The notes below the pieces were generated by a model. That model made no database searches. It was given only the letters and a program-made list of their open reading frames with translations, and was not told where the DNA came from. Shown piece after piece: positions 1 through 11,999 of a DNA stretch of 64,000 bases; position 1 is the first letter of the stretch; each line of letters begins with the position of its first letter. The stretch covers positions 7,638,251-7,702,250 of the forward strand of contig NC_079892.1 of NCBI RefSeq assembly GCF_024868665.1, written 5' to 3'. This stretch comes from Triplophysa rosa (taxonomy: Eukaryota > Chordata > Actinopteri > Cypriniformes > Nemacheilidae). The translations under genes and the position numbers were made by a program.

Positions 1-199
1 AGAGAAGAATTTGAGGAAATCCTCCCCCACAGAAGGCATCAACGGCCAGGGCCACGACCAATCAAAGGATCTGGATGCGGGCCAGCCTGACAAGCAGACT
101 AAGAGCAAATCCACAAAAGAGATTAAAGATATAGAAAAGAAAAGAGCCGCTGCCTTGAAGAGACTAGAGGAGATTGAGCGCATATTAAGCACTGATTAA
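1..199 (+). CDS. tmtc3: 3'-terminal coding exon, probable tmtc3 C-terminus
   Basis: An open frame enters from the left edge (first full codon at 2) and stops with TAA at 197-199, giving 65 residues. The first half is polar and low in complexity. The last part, [20 protein letters not shown], is a charged amphipathic helix and ends ILSTD. No internal Met is a convincing start, so this is the end of a longer protein. TMTC3 is an ER multi-pass protein with TPR repeats implicated in O-mannosylation of cadherins, and in mammals it lies beside KITLG in convergent orientation. The kitlga gene on the opposite strand downstream in this window fits that arrangement. The name therefore rests on synteny plus the look of the tail; the TPR and membrane parts are outside the window. 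Confidence 0.55.
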   Translation, partial: EKNLRKSSPTEGINGQGHDQSKDLDAGQPDKQTKSKSTKEIKDIEKKRAAALKRLEEIERILSTD

Positions 200-2330
200 C
201 CTTGTTTATCAACCGCCATGCTATTTTTATATAACTATTTGAAGAGCCGGAATGAGGCCTCTGTTTTCAGATCGAGCCCTTGTTTATGCATGTTTCGTTG
301 CGCTTGTGTTAATTTGTTTCGTGCTTCCTTCATTGCAGGAGTTATCTTAGTTTTCTGTGGCTTTAATTATGTAAAGCTGTGGACCTAAACTTATGAACCA
401 GGTGCGCGCTGACAACACGTGATCTAAACTTTTAAGTTAAACCCCTACACAAAAAATTACGAATGCACAACATCGGCATCTTAAAGGGATAGTTCACCCA
501 AAAAAGGAAAATTTGGTCATTGACTTTTTTTCTTCTGCACAACACAAAAGAAGATATTTTGAGGAACACTGGTCCCCATTGACTTCCATTGTATGGACAC
601 AAAACCACAGAGACATTTCTCAAAATATTTTCTTTTGTGTTCCACAGAAGAAAGAGTCATGTTATGAATGACATGAGGATGAATCAACAATGAGATCATT
701 TTTATTTTTAAATGAACTGTCCCTTTAATGTAATCACGTTGTTTATTTATGATTGTCTATGTATTAAATCACTGGATTAGTTTAAGTCACTTTGATATGT
801 TACCACTGACAAATTATCAAATGCATTTTACCCATAATCACAAAAGATGAGAAGCCAGCCCATTTGAAAGGTCGCTGGGTTGTCCCTCTCCTCAGCAAAT
901 TTCCTTCCGCATGACATCACCACACTTCCTTGTATTTTCCACTGCCGTTTGTTCAAGTGTCATAATTGGTGTTATTTCGTTCAGTCTCGACACGGGCTGG
1001 TGTCAGTGTTTAATTATATCCTCTGACATAATCTCAAAGCCTAAATCAGACTCACCTCGCTCCCATCAACCCACTTCTGTTTTTTACCGCTGCGTTTTAT
1101 GATTATTTACAACTATATGCCTTCACTCCAGGATGTGCCATATGGTTTTTATAGCGTTGGGGCTCTCGCCTGATTCGCTGATTTCACAGCCAGGTCATGC
1201 AGAAACAGACTTTTCTTTTTATTTGGGAATTTTATAATCAAGCATTAAACATTATTTGAAACCGTAATTGAATAAGAAGAACATCGCTGTGCTCAACAGT
1301 TCTGAGGATTCTTTTAACATTTGTATTCGGTCAGAGAGAATCAATGGAAGAAATCTCATTTACTGACGTGTGTTGCTTTGAATATAGTAATTCACTGCAG
1401 ACGAAGTGCGAAGAGTTGCGCACGCAGACTTGTTGGGTGGATTCTTTCCTGTGGTGTTCAAACGGTCATGCGCTATAGCAGGAATGCATGAGACACACTG
1501 GCAAACATTGTTGCTGTTTTACCGTTTACTTTTGAAGGTTGACCCTAAAAATACCATCCCCTCCGACCTCTCTGAAGATCTTCACTGGGTCAAAAAGTCC
1601 TCGAAGCCTTTGCATTTCCATACATTTTCCAACGCACGTTATTAACACTAATGCATACTTTGCGCTGGCTTTCTCTGGCTTTTGTTGCATTAAACCACTA
1701 CAGATAATAAAGCCACTTGAAGTAGCATTAACCATTGCATTTTATTTTACCAAGTTTCACGTTGTTCACAGTATTACAAGCTGTTTCGTTAGAGCCATCG
1801 AGCTGTGTTTTTCATAACACTTGTGTAAGAAACCTGAATAGGCACAGATTACCGTCACCTGTATGATCTTTTGTTATTGGCAGCATCTGCGCATCTGCCT
1901 CTTGTTGATTTTATTGTTGGTTTGATAGTTTGAAGGCAGATTTACTCTGTTGTATCGTTTATTCATGTTTGGTATTCTCTCTTTTTTAAGATTGTTCACT
2001 CACTTAAAGCTCGTATTTAATGTGTCAGTATTTCAAATCCCCCCTCTGCTGGAAACGTTGTCAGGTTTACGTTTTATAACGTAAAAGTTCCAGCGCACGA
2101 CTCCCCGACCGCTCATTTGTAAAAGTTGATGTGGTTTTACTTCTTTGATTTACAGTGTTCACGTCTTCTTTGTTTGAATGAATGTCTCGAGTACCGAGTG
2201 GTGGCAGGCCTAGGGTTTTTCAATAAAGCTGGATTCCAACAGGAACGTCTATGTGACTATTTTATGCATTCTGGCATCTGCAAACAACTCCGGTTGGATT
2301 GCAAGCGCAAACATTAAGAGTTTTGAGATC
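200..2330 (+). other. Probable 3' UTR and downstream flank of the first gene
   Basis: No coding exon is seen. Canonical AATAAA hexamers on the + strand lie at 1706-1711 and 2222-2227, so the mRNA probably ends at one of them. One foldback MITE (481-728) lies inside. The choice of hexamer is a guess without transcript data. Confidence 0.3.
481..728. repeat. TTAA-flanked foldback MITE, full copy
   Basis: The element starts TTAAAGGGATAGTTCACCC and ends with the inverted complement (tgaactgtccctttaa). Internal arms also pair: aacacaaaagaagatatttt against aaaatattttcttttgtgtt. This is the very abundant cyprinid palindromic element with TTAA target duplication, resembling the Angel-type MITEs. It has no coding capacity. 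Related copies recur at 3021, 7922, 25169, 32901, 34313, 41933, 47877 and 50239. Confidence 0.8.
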
Positions 2331-3020
2331 GGTTTGCGGTGAGATCGTCCGTTACACACACCTGCGACTCGCGTGCTGCCCGAAGGCGTATCTGTCATGT
2401 TTCTTGTTGTCAGGACCTCAGGTTTCAACCTCATCCTCATGTTGCAAAGTTGCTCACGGTAACGTGATATAGGAGCTGCGACGCGCGCTGCAAACAAACG
2501 GCACTTTGTTGCAATTGTTGAACAATTTGGCACGATATCGATATCGTTAATTACCATCTTTGTGTAACCCATTAACCCCGGCTGGCAGGTTTCGTGCAAA
2601 TCAGCTCACGGTTAAGAACGCAAGACCCATGACTTGTTGGGAAACTGAGATCCGTAATCATGTGCAGGCCAAGAGTACTAAACCACAGGAATTGAGCATT
2701 AAATAGTCTGCATATCTCTACAGACGTTCAAGAAACAAGATTGTCATCACACTGACATTTGATAACACAAGATGTTTAATATGATTATGCTTTTGGTCCA
2801 TGTGAGAGCTCGATTTATATTATTGGATTATAAGTTCAATGACTCTTTTGTAGTGGTAATGCCTGATTATGTTTTAAATGGCCACGTCCGTGGTTTGGGA
2901 ATTCACAAACTGTTCCCTTGCCCTATGAAGGGGAAAGAAAATTGACTGTTTGGGATGATGTATAATAGAGGGCTGTCAGTTCCTGGTCTCGGTGGGATCC
3001 TGAGGGTTCATGCTTTTTGT

Positions 3021-3324
3021 AGTGAAAATTCTGTCATCATTTACTCACTGTCAAGTTGCTTCAAACCAGTATAAATTTTGTTGTTCTGCTGAGCACAAAA
3101 AAAGATATTTTGAAGAATGCTTGTAATCAAACAGTTCTGGGGCACCATTCAAGAAAATAAACCAACAAGAAAATAAATCTACTATGGTAGTCAATGGTGC
3201 CCCAGAACTGTGTAGTTTCCTACATTCTTGAAACTATCTGTAAACTGGATTGAAACAATTTAGGGAGTAAATAATTACAGAATTTTCATTCTTGTGAATA
3301 GAAAACGGAAACTACTCCTTTAAT
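3021..3324. repeat. Foldback MITE of the same family, diverged
   Basis: The arms gaaaattctgtcatcattta and taattacagaattttcatt pair in inverted orientation, as do the inner blocks acagttctggggcaccatt and aatggtgccccagaactgt. The right end is ctcctttaa. The left terminus is eroded. Confidence 0.7.
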
Positions 3325-4921
3325 GCTTTATTTCTACACATTCCTTTGCATGTTGCATGTTGACCCCCTCTTCTGTTTTTTTTTATAATCTCACCACAAC
3401 CTAAAAGTCTATATGAAATACCTCACCTCTAAATTTTGTTTTCTCTGACATCAAGCACCTTTTTACCACATCTTCCCCTCCAACCACCACTTTTCTGGTA
3501 TGCCACACCCATTTTCAGTCAAGTCCCGCCCATCATTTACTCAAATATGGGACTGCATGCATAAAGAAGTTTGCAAACCCCACTTTCTGTTAAAACATTT
3601 ATCCTGTGGTAACCTTGAGAAGACAATCACTCCCAAACTAGAAGCTTATAGCATTTTGTTGAAATGAACCGTCAACATTTATTCATTAACGTTGTCGTTG
3701 GAATCAAAACTGGAGGCGAAGTCGTACAAACGCTTTCAATGACACAGACTGACCGTGAATGCTTAAATCGCATCAATCAATGCAAGAGTAATTGTCTTTA
3801 CAAAAGTAATCTTTCCCTATATGAACAAAAATGAAAAGCATTATGTGAACATTTGTCAACTTGTCGACATGTGGTGATGGACCTTCTACCCCCGAGGCAT
3901 CTGTGTCCTTAAACTTTCGAGTGTTCCTTAGACAGATCTTTAAAGGTGCTCATAACACCAGTCTGACTGCATAACTTGTTGGGTCGCAACTTGCTTTTAT
4001 GTACTACTGTTTATAATGTCCTTTTGCAACTTAGTCATCATGCTCACTTTCTCACAAACGTCAGTTAGTCAATGTGAACGTATGAATCAGATTTAAATTA
4101 AATACTGAACACATGTGTCACCTAAATGAGTCATCGCCCTTTAATTCAGTATAACTAGCTGAAGTCGATCTAAAAAGGAAGTTCAGTATGCTGACAAACC
4201 AGAGTTTATTAGGCCCTCCAGGCACGCTGTGTTGAGAAGAAATAGGACTTGTGTTATTAGATCAAAATACCATGTCGAAGTGTTTGAACTTTGCTGGTCA
4301 GTTGCTATTAAATTACATCATAAATAATAAATTAGCTGTGCATTTGAAACAGTTGTTTGAAGGCCTAATAATGCTGGCTTTGAATTTTACAAGCATGGCT
4401 GGTTTGGGGCTGTCTACTAATATTCACCACATCATGTCCTATTTTTTATTTATTTTTTGTATAAAGATGGAAAGTAATATAACATTTTTTGTTTTTTGAA
4501 GATGAAAAGCGATATAACATTTTGTAACATCAAACATATGAGGTTTCGGAAATGCAGCGACGATAAACGGGAAGAGTTTTCTACAGCGGTTCACGGTTTT
4601 TTAGATTATGATACAGAAATGTGATGAGTCTTTTAGAGCAATGTTCCATGTTTAATGTGTCTACTTTCTTTTGGGAAAAAAGAAAGTCCCCATCCCTTTG
4701 TTAAAAAACGTCTTGTGTTTGGTAATTCTCATAGAATTGTCTTATATTCTTATATCTGTGTGGCACACTTGGGATCTATAAATGTAAAATGGCTTATATG
4801 TTTTAGTGGTTTTTGATTGGATGTGGTGGGGAAAAACTTTGAAAATCATGAAAAAAGTGAGAAAATGTAATGCAATGGGAAAATAATCTGACAGTTTCGG
4901 CGGCAACAACATAGGCTAAAC

Positions 4922-5187
4922 CAGTGGTTCTCAAACTTTATTGTTGTAAGACCCCTTTGTGTAGAGTGCATTGCTTTGTGGCCCCCCAAATAAAGACTTA
5001 TTATCTTAAACTTTTAAATATTTTTTATTTTTATTTTAATTAATCCAAAAACATATTCAGTTATACAGTGCTGAAACATCAATTTTTTGCTTGGTGGTCT
5101 TAATTTTCTGATGTTTGATTGCACAAAATTTATGACAAATTTCATAAAATGCCACAAAATATGTAGCCCCCAGTTTGAGAACCACTG
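4922..5187. mobile_element. hAT-type MITE with 8-bp target duplication
   Basis: The terminal inverted repeats are CAGTGGTTCTCAAACT at the left and AGTTTGAGAACCACTG at the right. The element is flanked by a perfect 8-bp direct repeat, GGCTAAAC, at 4914-4921 and 5188-5195. TIRs beginning CAG and 8-bp duplications define hAT superfamily insertions. It is only 266 bp with an AT-rich interior and no ORF, so it is non-autonomous. Confidence 0.85.
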
Positions 5188-5195
5188 GGCTAAAC

Positions 5196-7920
5196 AAAAC
5201 GATACACCTCCAAAAAGAATCTATAACTTATGAGTAGTTTGAATGTAATTTAATAAAATTAATATACAGTAAAATATTAATGTAAATTAAATATTAAATA
5301 AATTGTAATAGGCCTATTATAAACAAACACAGACCGAATGTTAACGTCGGGCCGGTGCGTGCGTCCGATCTATAAGAAGCTCTATTTGCTTAAGTCCCCA
5401 AACTGTGTTGTCAAAATGTTGCATACATTGCCCTCACTTTACCCCTAATGACAAGTATGACAATATCCTGTCTGTCAACAAACATTGTTCGTGAGAAAGA
5501 CACGCATAACCCAACGTTATTTTCCCTTGAAACTTTTTTATTATAGCTTATAGGAGGAGTGCTGGCTTTGATTTGTTAAATGACTTGTTTAATGTCCCTT
5601 TTAAAATCATATGACACATTACACGAAGTGTCACTATTAAGACTAAGCACTAACTTGTGGGTGGTGTGGGTAAGTTTTCTGTGACTAACTTGGCATGGTT
5701 AAAATATTAAAGTTCTTGGTTTCTGTGGAAAAATATGCATCTTGTCATTGCCTTACCACGGAATGAACAAAAATGACAGTTTCGCCAAATTCACATTTAT
5801 TGCCTTGGACAAAAAGGCCAACCAAAGGCGTGTTTTGAAAATGGGTCGTTTTGATTTTATAGGAATGATGTGAAACTTGTCTCGCGTTGCTCTAGGTCGT
5901 GCGGAAACCGAGCTGTTTTTCACTATAAGCCAAAGTCCAGGTCATGTGTTTTTTATGTGGTGACGTTCAAAACGTTGAAAGACAAACAGACAAACAAGTG
6001 ACGGCTACACCTCGAGGCCATTGTCTTGCTGAGTAGTCATTTGCCAAGGAGCCACGATGGCGATTTCCTGCATTTGATCTGGGAGCTGCTATTTTAAGCA
6101 ATAGTTGCTGGTCTGATAATGTAAACAGTGATGTAGAGACCTCGGCCAGAACAATTGTGGGAATTCTCAGGATGTATTCAGCGAGTCTTGGCCGATAGCG
6201 CTCTCCTGCTGGGTTGGACCACTCAGCTGTACAACAGCTGGACGAGAGCGCGCGGCAACAGGAAGCCGCTAGGCTACTGAAGCTTAACAGCTTTAAGTGA
6301 CTTGAGTTGACCTTGACCTCAGATGTAACGTAGCGTCTAATCTACAAGCGCTCAAGATCCGTCAACTCCCACATACAGTACTCGCGCATGGAATTGCGAT
6401 GAATCATTGCAGTACCTTTCTTGCATGTTCATTCCCTCTGTATGTTTTTCCACTTCGAGTTACCTCCTCAGACGTATCCCAAGGCTTTCACAGGAAATCG
6501 TCTCATTACACGGGACCGCGCACACGTGAAGCACTATTGCGTCAATGTTCAAAGACGCGTCTCGAGACTTCCGTCCATTTCCGTCTATTTCTGAAGAACG
6601 CTGAGTCCTAACAATTTGTACTTCGTGATCTGTTTGGCTATGCAAGCCTCATTTTAGTTTAAGCATAAAGTCAAAGTCCCTTAAGTGATTTCACAGACCA
6701 GCAATTGCTATACATAGCAACCAGGTTTTTTTCGAAGACGTTCTGGAATGTCATTAGTTTGTGCAAAATGAAATGTGTGCAATAGGCCTTCGTATAAAAT
6801 AGGTCAATTTTGTAGCATTTACAAATATAGCCTATGTTACATATAGATACACCGTGGAATCTACACATTAGCATATTATACTTTATGGGTTTTACTGTGA
6901 TCCTGGCTGTGAAAACCCACCTAAGGTCATCGTTTTAATGTTTTTTTCTTTTTACATAAAATCATTATACATATTGTAAATAACATTTTGTAAAAACATA
7001 ACATTGACATGTTTAATGTTGTCTAAGGTCATGTCAAAGATTGAAGTCATATTGAAGTTAATGCTTGAAATGAATGCTCCTCATATCATAATTCGATTCT
7101 GAGAGTAGTCTGGATTTTACAGACAGGGTCATGTAAGTTTATACATTACCTTTAATGGTAGAATTTGTGCGACCTATTCCCCGAATTTGTATTAAACTCT
7201 AAACATTTCTTTAAATGTTTCCTGATCTAAATTCTCATTAACAATAATGCTGTGACATCCCAATTTTGTGACGCTACAAACGGAGAGAGACTATTTATTG
7301 AGTCTATTCATCATTCCATTTTCCACATGCGTCTGACCCACACGTACACCCGCATGCGCTTAAGTGGCTGTGTCAAATCAGACAAATTGGTTTACACGTG
7401 GGCAAAATGACCTCTCTCACATACGCAGTGCAAAAGAATGAGGATGTAAGGAACTCATCGTTCCCCATAGACTGATTTATCTCCATGAGGATATGATTTA
7501 GGCGAAAAATCTGGAAATATTTTTCACAAGGACACACATAGAAAAAAGTAGGTCATGTGGGGTAAATGAGCCCTTTCTAGATGACCCAAACGCATTCGGC
7601 AAACATTTTGCTATCTGTGAGGGATCAGCGGGTTAAGGGAATAATGTGGGCACAAATGACATTTATTGATTGATTTGAAACAGGAATCCTGACTCCTCCC
7701 GTTCCAAAACAGCTTTCTTTTTTCTGTATGGCAGAAAAGGTGAATGTTTTAAAGAATACTGTGCCAAGGTTTATTTCCCGCAAAAGTTATTTAGGGACCG
7801 GGGCTGTCAAAACTTCACAATAACCAAAACTAAAAGCACCGGCGTAAACATATCTTAAAAGTATTTTCTGAATCGTACGAGAGGTTTGTGTGAGAAATCT
7901 GGATTTCATTGGTGCATTTG
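5196..7920. other. Intergenic DNA, no gene recognised
   Basis: No exon with a recognisable protein signature, RNA gene or strongly structured repeat was found on either strand. Open frames here are short and unlike known proteins. Confidence 0.5.
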
Positions 7921-8489
7921 AAGTAATAGTTCACCCAAAAATAAAAATTCTTTCATCATTTACTCCCCCTCTTGTTATTTCAAACCTGTATGACTTTCTT
8001 CCGCAGAACACAAAATAAGATATTTTAAAAGAAGTTGGTAACCGAACAGCGCCGGCACCCATTCACTTCTATCATATGGACACAAAAACCAATGCAAGTG
8101 AATGGGTGCCAACAACATTCTTCAAAATATCTTTTTTTGTGTTCCGCGGAAGAAAGTCATACAGGTTTGAAATAGGGCTGCAACTAACGATTATTTTGAT
8201 AATCGATTAGTTGGACGATTATTTTTTCGATTAATCGGATAAAAATGTAATTACATCTTTTGCTTGTAATAAGTAAATCAGATATGGGAAAAGTATACAC
8301 AACTGAACTCATTAGCCTTCTCCCAAAATGTTGTGAATGTCTCCATAACTAACACACCTGGTGAGTTGATTCATGTGTGTCATATTAGAAGCAACTGACA
8401 ATAGTCTCTCCCAAACGTGGGAGCGAGGGGATGGTCGGCCAAGGAAATATTTTTTTTTGTGCCTTGAAAAGTGAGATATTTGTCATTCA

Positions 8490-8605
8490 AATGTAGTGAA
8501 GTACAGTAAAAAGTAAACAGAAAAAGTAATACTTAAGTACAAATACTCAAAAAGTGTACTTAAGTACAGTACTCAAGTAAATGTACTTCGTTACCCACCT
8601 CTGAA
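8490..8605. repeat. Fragment of another fish DNA-transposon repeat
   Basis: The stretch is built from alternations such as acttaagtaca, agtactcaag and gtacttcgttaccc, which resemble the end of a common fish hAT-like repeat. It lies inside the left arm of the larger hAT element. The boundaries and whether it is a separate insertion are uncertain. Confidence 0.4.
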
Positions 8606-8728
8606 CTAAATAAACCTCCAAATCAGGGTATTTAGCCTATTATGTGCAAAATTAAGTGCAAACGCCACAAATTGGGTTTTACTAATATAATCTTTAATTT
8701 TGTCATTTAAAACACCTCTCCCCTTTAA

Positions 8729-8885
8729 ACTTTAAAACTGCGCAGCTTGAAGAGATGCATGCAGAACACGTCGGCCTTTAAAACTGCGCACCTCACGCTG
8801 CACGGAGAGACGCATGCACCGAGAGACACGTCTGACTTTAAAACTGCGCAACTTGTGCCGCACGGAGAGACGCATCCGTAACAGA
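8729..8885. repeat. Three-copy minisatellite in the hAT left arm
   Basis: Three imperfect tandem units of about 50-60 bp each begin ctttaaaactgcgca and continue with a gcacggagagacgcatgca-like block. The unit start actgcgcagct recurs near the hAT right end at about 11,780, which suggests it is part of the original element. Confidence 0.65.
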
Positions 8886-8904
8886 TTCTGATCTCTCCTG
8901 AATC

Positions 8905-9044
8905 TGTAGATATATGAGACACCACACGCAGACAGCACTGTACCGTTACAACACAACTTTATTTATCTTCTTCTACATCCCATACACACACACACCCGGC
9001 TCCTGACTTAGCACGCCCTGTAGTGCTACGGCGGGTACTCTACA
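8905..9044 (-). mobile_element. Probable 3' LTR of the Gypsy remnant
   Basis: Read on the minus strand the segment begins TGTAGA and ends TCTACA, the short inverted terminal repeat typical of LTRs. A polypurine tract, AAAAGGGGGAGG (9045-9056), lies immediately upstream of the TG, as expected at a 3' LTR. It also carries AATAAA. At 140 bp it is short for a Gypsy LTR and no 5' partner is present, so the exact 3' limit is tentative. Confidence 0.6.
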
Positions 9045-11410
9045 CCTCCCCCTTTTAGTCTAAACCCTGTTTTCTCGCATAATTTACCTTAGACAAATGT
9101 TTCTTCACTTAACCCTTTTTCATGTCACAAAGAACTCACATTTAAACATTTTCTTATTATATCCCAAGCGGGAAACCAGGGTAGACTACCTGGGACTTCC
9201 TGACTCTGCTGAAGGGATTATTCTGCCCTTTTCTTGACAGCAGGTCTCACTATACCAATGACCTACAAGTCTAGTCTTTCTGGTGGCTGAGATGTTCTAC
9301 CCGACCTCGTGACAGACTCATTACCACCTTGCCCGATTTGCTCTGGAAGAACTACCAGATGTGCTCGGTTTCTTCTCAGTGTTCCCATCTCTGTTTCTAC
9401 ATGATAGGATCTCGGTGTTGATGCTTCCCCCTGGACTGTTCCGGTGCTCTTGGACGTCCTAATCCACACTCTCTGTCCAGGTGTGATGACAGGTAAGTCT
9501 TTCGCTCTGTGTCTATACTTGTGCGTTACCTGTTGTTTCTTTTTCAGCATCTTGTCTTTCCTTCTGAACATCTTCAGATCAGGTCATTTCGGTGTAAGAG
9601 CTTTTTGGGCGACTGGAACTGTTGAACGTATCTTTCTCCCCATCAGAAGTTCGGCTGGAGAAATACCATGGCTCAGTGGAGTTGACCTGTGTGCTAGAAG
9701 TGCTCTCTGAGGATCTCCATTCTTCCTGAGTAATTGTTTTACAGTTCTCACGGCGCGCTCTGCTTCACCGTTACTCTGAGGAAAACGGGGACTGCTTGTG
9801 ACATGCTCGAACTCGTAGTCCTTTACAAACTCTGCAAACTCTCCAGACGCAAACTGAGGGCCGTTATCCATCACCAAGGTGTCCGGAATTCCGAATCTGG
9901 TGAAGAATGACCTTCAACCTCTCCACCGTCATTGCTGTAATGAGTTTGGGTAAGTTCGCGACTTCAATGTATCTCGAAAAGTAGTCCACTACAACTAAGT
10001 AATGACTTTCCTTCCACTGAAATATATCTGCTGCAACCCGCTGCCAGGGTCTCGCAGGTAAAGGCGATTGCATCAGTGTCTCTGTTTTTTTCTGTGAGTT
10101 CTGACAACAGATATCGCATCTCTCCACTACTTCTCGTATCTCCTTTATCACTCCAGGCCACCACACAGCTTGCATGCGCTCTTGCAATGCGCTTTGTCAT
10201 ACCTTGATGGCCCTGATGAAGTCTCTCTAGCATCTCCCTCCTCATGAGCTGTGGTATCAGGATCCTCTCTCCTTTCATCAGGAACCCGTCAGCTACATGG
10301 ATATCTGCTCGGTGAGACCAGTACGGTATGAGAGATTCACCTACACTTTTCTGACGTTCAGGCCAGCCTCTTTGTGAATACTGTTTCAGCTGTTGGCAGG
10401 TTAAATCTTTACTCTGCATTTCCTGAATTTGTTTCAGTTTTGTCTGTGTTGCAGGTAGTTGTTGAACAACAAAATCCACAAAAACTTTGCATTCATCTTC
10501 TAACGTGACATTTTCTCTCTATTTTTCAGGTCCCATTGGAGCTCGTGACAACGCATCTGCGGTAACCAGTTGTTTCCCTGGAACATAACTGATGTTGTAC
10601 TTGAATCTGAGCAATCGCAACCGGAATCGAAGAATTCTTGGAGGTTAGTCGTCTAATGGTCTGTTTCCCAACAAAGAAATGAGAGGTTTGTGATCTGTAT
10701 GCATCATGAATTCCATTCCCAGCAGATAAGCACTGAGTCGCTCGCATGCCCATGTTACTGCTAGAGCTTCTTTTTCGATTTGTGCATATCTTGTCTCTGT
10801 AGGTGACAAACTTCTTGAAATGTACACCACAGGCCTCCATTCGCTGTTCTTCTGCCTCTGCATCAGCACACCGCCCAGACCATAGGATGAAGCGTCTGCT
10901 GAAACGATCTTCTCACTGTGTGGACTATACTGCGCCAATATAGCTGGTGAGCTCAGTTCTTTTTTCACTTTCATGAATGCTTCTTCTTGCTGTGCATCCC
11001 ATGTCCAGGTGCTATCATTTCTTAACAAGTCTCTCAGTGGTTTTGTGAGGGTTGGCAGATTCGGAGAAAACTTTCCGACGTAGTTGACCAGTCCCATGAA
11101 GCGTCTCTCTCCTTCCACGTTTTGTGGCTGAGGCATGTTGAGAATAGCTTGGATTTTATCCTGGTCCGCTTCGATCCCTTGAGCGCTTATTGTATGTCCA
11201 TGGAATTTCACTCGTTCAGCAGCAAACACACACTTGTCGTTCAGCTTCAGACCGGCTTTTTCAAACATTTTCAACACTTCACACAGTCTCTTATGGTGCT
11301 CTTCCCTGTCTTTTCCAAACACCAGATCATCGTCTGGTTCCATCCATCCCTGCAAGTATCTGAGATATCCTGAGCTGGAAGTGCTCTGGGGCAGAGGAAA
11401 TCCTGAAAAA
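9045..11410 (-). pseudogene. Ty3/Gypsy pol remnant (RT, RNase H, integrase), frameshifted
   Basis: On the minus strand the domains follow the Gypsy order RT, RNase H, integrase. RT palm and thumb remains lie at about 11,400-11,100; the catalytic block reads DDDLVFGKD, the Tyr-x-Asp-Asp context altered by a frameshift near 11,340. RNase H follows at about 10,930-10,650 with VSADASSYG, EKEALAV and TDHKPL. The integrase zinc-binding region lies at about 10,260-10,090, its core at about 10,080-9,700 with Asp in ADIFQ, Asp in DNGPQF and Glu in NGEAERA, and its C-terminal domain at 9571-9263. The frame breaks near 11,340, 10,645 (stop), 10,530 (stop), 10,190, 9,890 and 9,580. Gag, protease, the RT fingers, primer-binding site and 5' LTR are absent. 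This is a dead, 5'-truncated copy inside a hAT element. Confidence 0.85.
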
Positions 11411-11459
11411 AGTGTTTGTGGAAGCCTATCCCTGATTGCTTGACTACTTTTGACAGCCT

Positions 11460-11802
11460 ATAATGCCTGGAACACACAGGAGGACCTCTCGAGAGCAAGA
11501 GTACCAAAGGATTCGTGGACGCACGGCACGCATTTTGAGTGCGCACACGCTCACTGAGCGAGAGGAGAGAAAATTCATAAGAGAGCAGCGTATAATTGAA
11601 AGCGCGCGTCCAGTTTTGTGCATGAGCAAAGGAAATCGGCGTGCGAGCGGACAGATTCGCGTGCTCGTATTAAAAGAATGCGCTCTCGCCTTGTAATAAT
11701 GCGCTCGCGACATTTGTCATTATAATAACACCATACTAAAACGGTAATTTTAAAAGGGAAGAAGACGCGCTTGATTTGTAACTGCGCAGCTCGCAAGTGA
11801 CG
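11460..11802. other. Right internal arm of the hAT element
   Basis: GC- and CpG-rich non-coding sequence between the Gypsy remnant and the right subterminal hairpin. Short open frames exist in both directions but resemble no protein. It includes a CRE-like palindrome, TGACGTCA, near 11,798. Confidence 0.5.
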
Positions 11803-11816
11803 TCACAGACCAACTA

Positions 11817-11857
11817 ATCGATAATGAAATTCGTTGACAACGAATTTCATTATCGAT
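11817..11857. repeat. Perfect 20-bp-arm hairpin at the hAT right end
   Basis: Arms of 20 nt at 11,817-11,836 and 11,838-11,857 are perfectly complementary with a single-base spacer. The sequence begins ATCGATAATG and ends CATTATCGAT. It sits 36 bp inside the right terminus, a plausible transposase-binding or replication-stalling structure. Confidence 0.85.
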
Positions 11858-11999
11858 TATTATCGAATTTATCGATTAGTTGTTGCAGCCCTAGTTTGAA
11901 ATGACAAGAGGGGGAGTAAATGATGACAGAATTTTCATTTTTGGGTGAACTATCACTAAGTTCCTGAGAGAAAAAACTAATAAACAAATTATTTGTTTG

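Larger units (their letters stand above)
8173..11893. mobile_element. hAT element with captured or nested retroelement
   Basis: The termini are TAGGGCTGCAAC at the left and its complement GTTGCAGCCCTA at the right, each followed inward by TAATCGAT-rich subterminal sequence. An exact 8-bp duplication GTTTGAAA flanks it (8165-8172 and 11894-11901). No hAT transposase (DDE/RW or hATC domain) is visible in any frame, so it was mobilised in trans. The interior from 8905 to about 11,410 is a minus-strand Ty3/Gypsy remnant. A 41-nt perfect hairpin lies near the right end. The family is widespread in fish, but a copy of this size with a Gypsy payload is unusual. Confidence 0.8.
7922..11957. repeat. 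Foldback MITE split by a 3.7 kb insertion
   Basis: The left part (about 7922-8172) begins with the family signature atagttcacccaaaaataaa and carries paired internal arms. It breaks at 8172 and resumes at 11902-11957 with the reciprocal end (gtaaatgatgacagaatttt, then tgggtgaac). The 3721 bp between belong to a hAT insertion bounded by an 8-bp duplication, so the MITE is the older element. Confidence 0.8.

Noticed and set aside
9263..9571. Minus-strand open frame as a separate gene
   Set aside because: It is the C-terminal end of the Gypsy integrase, separated by a frameshift.
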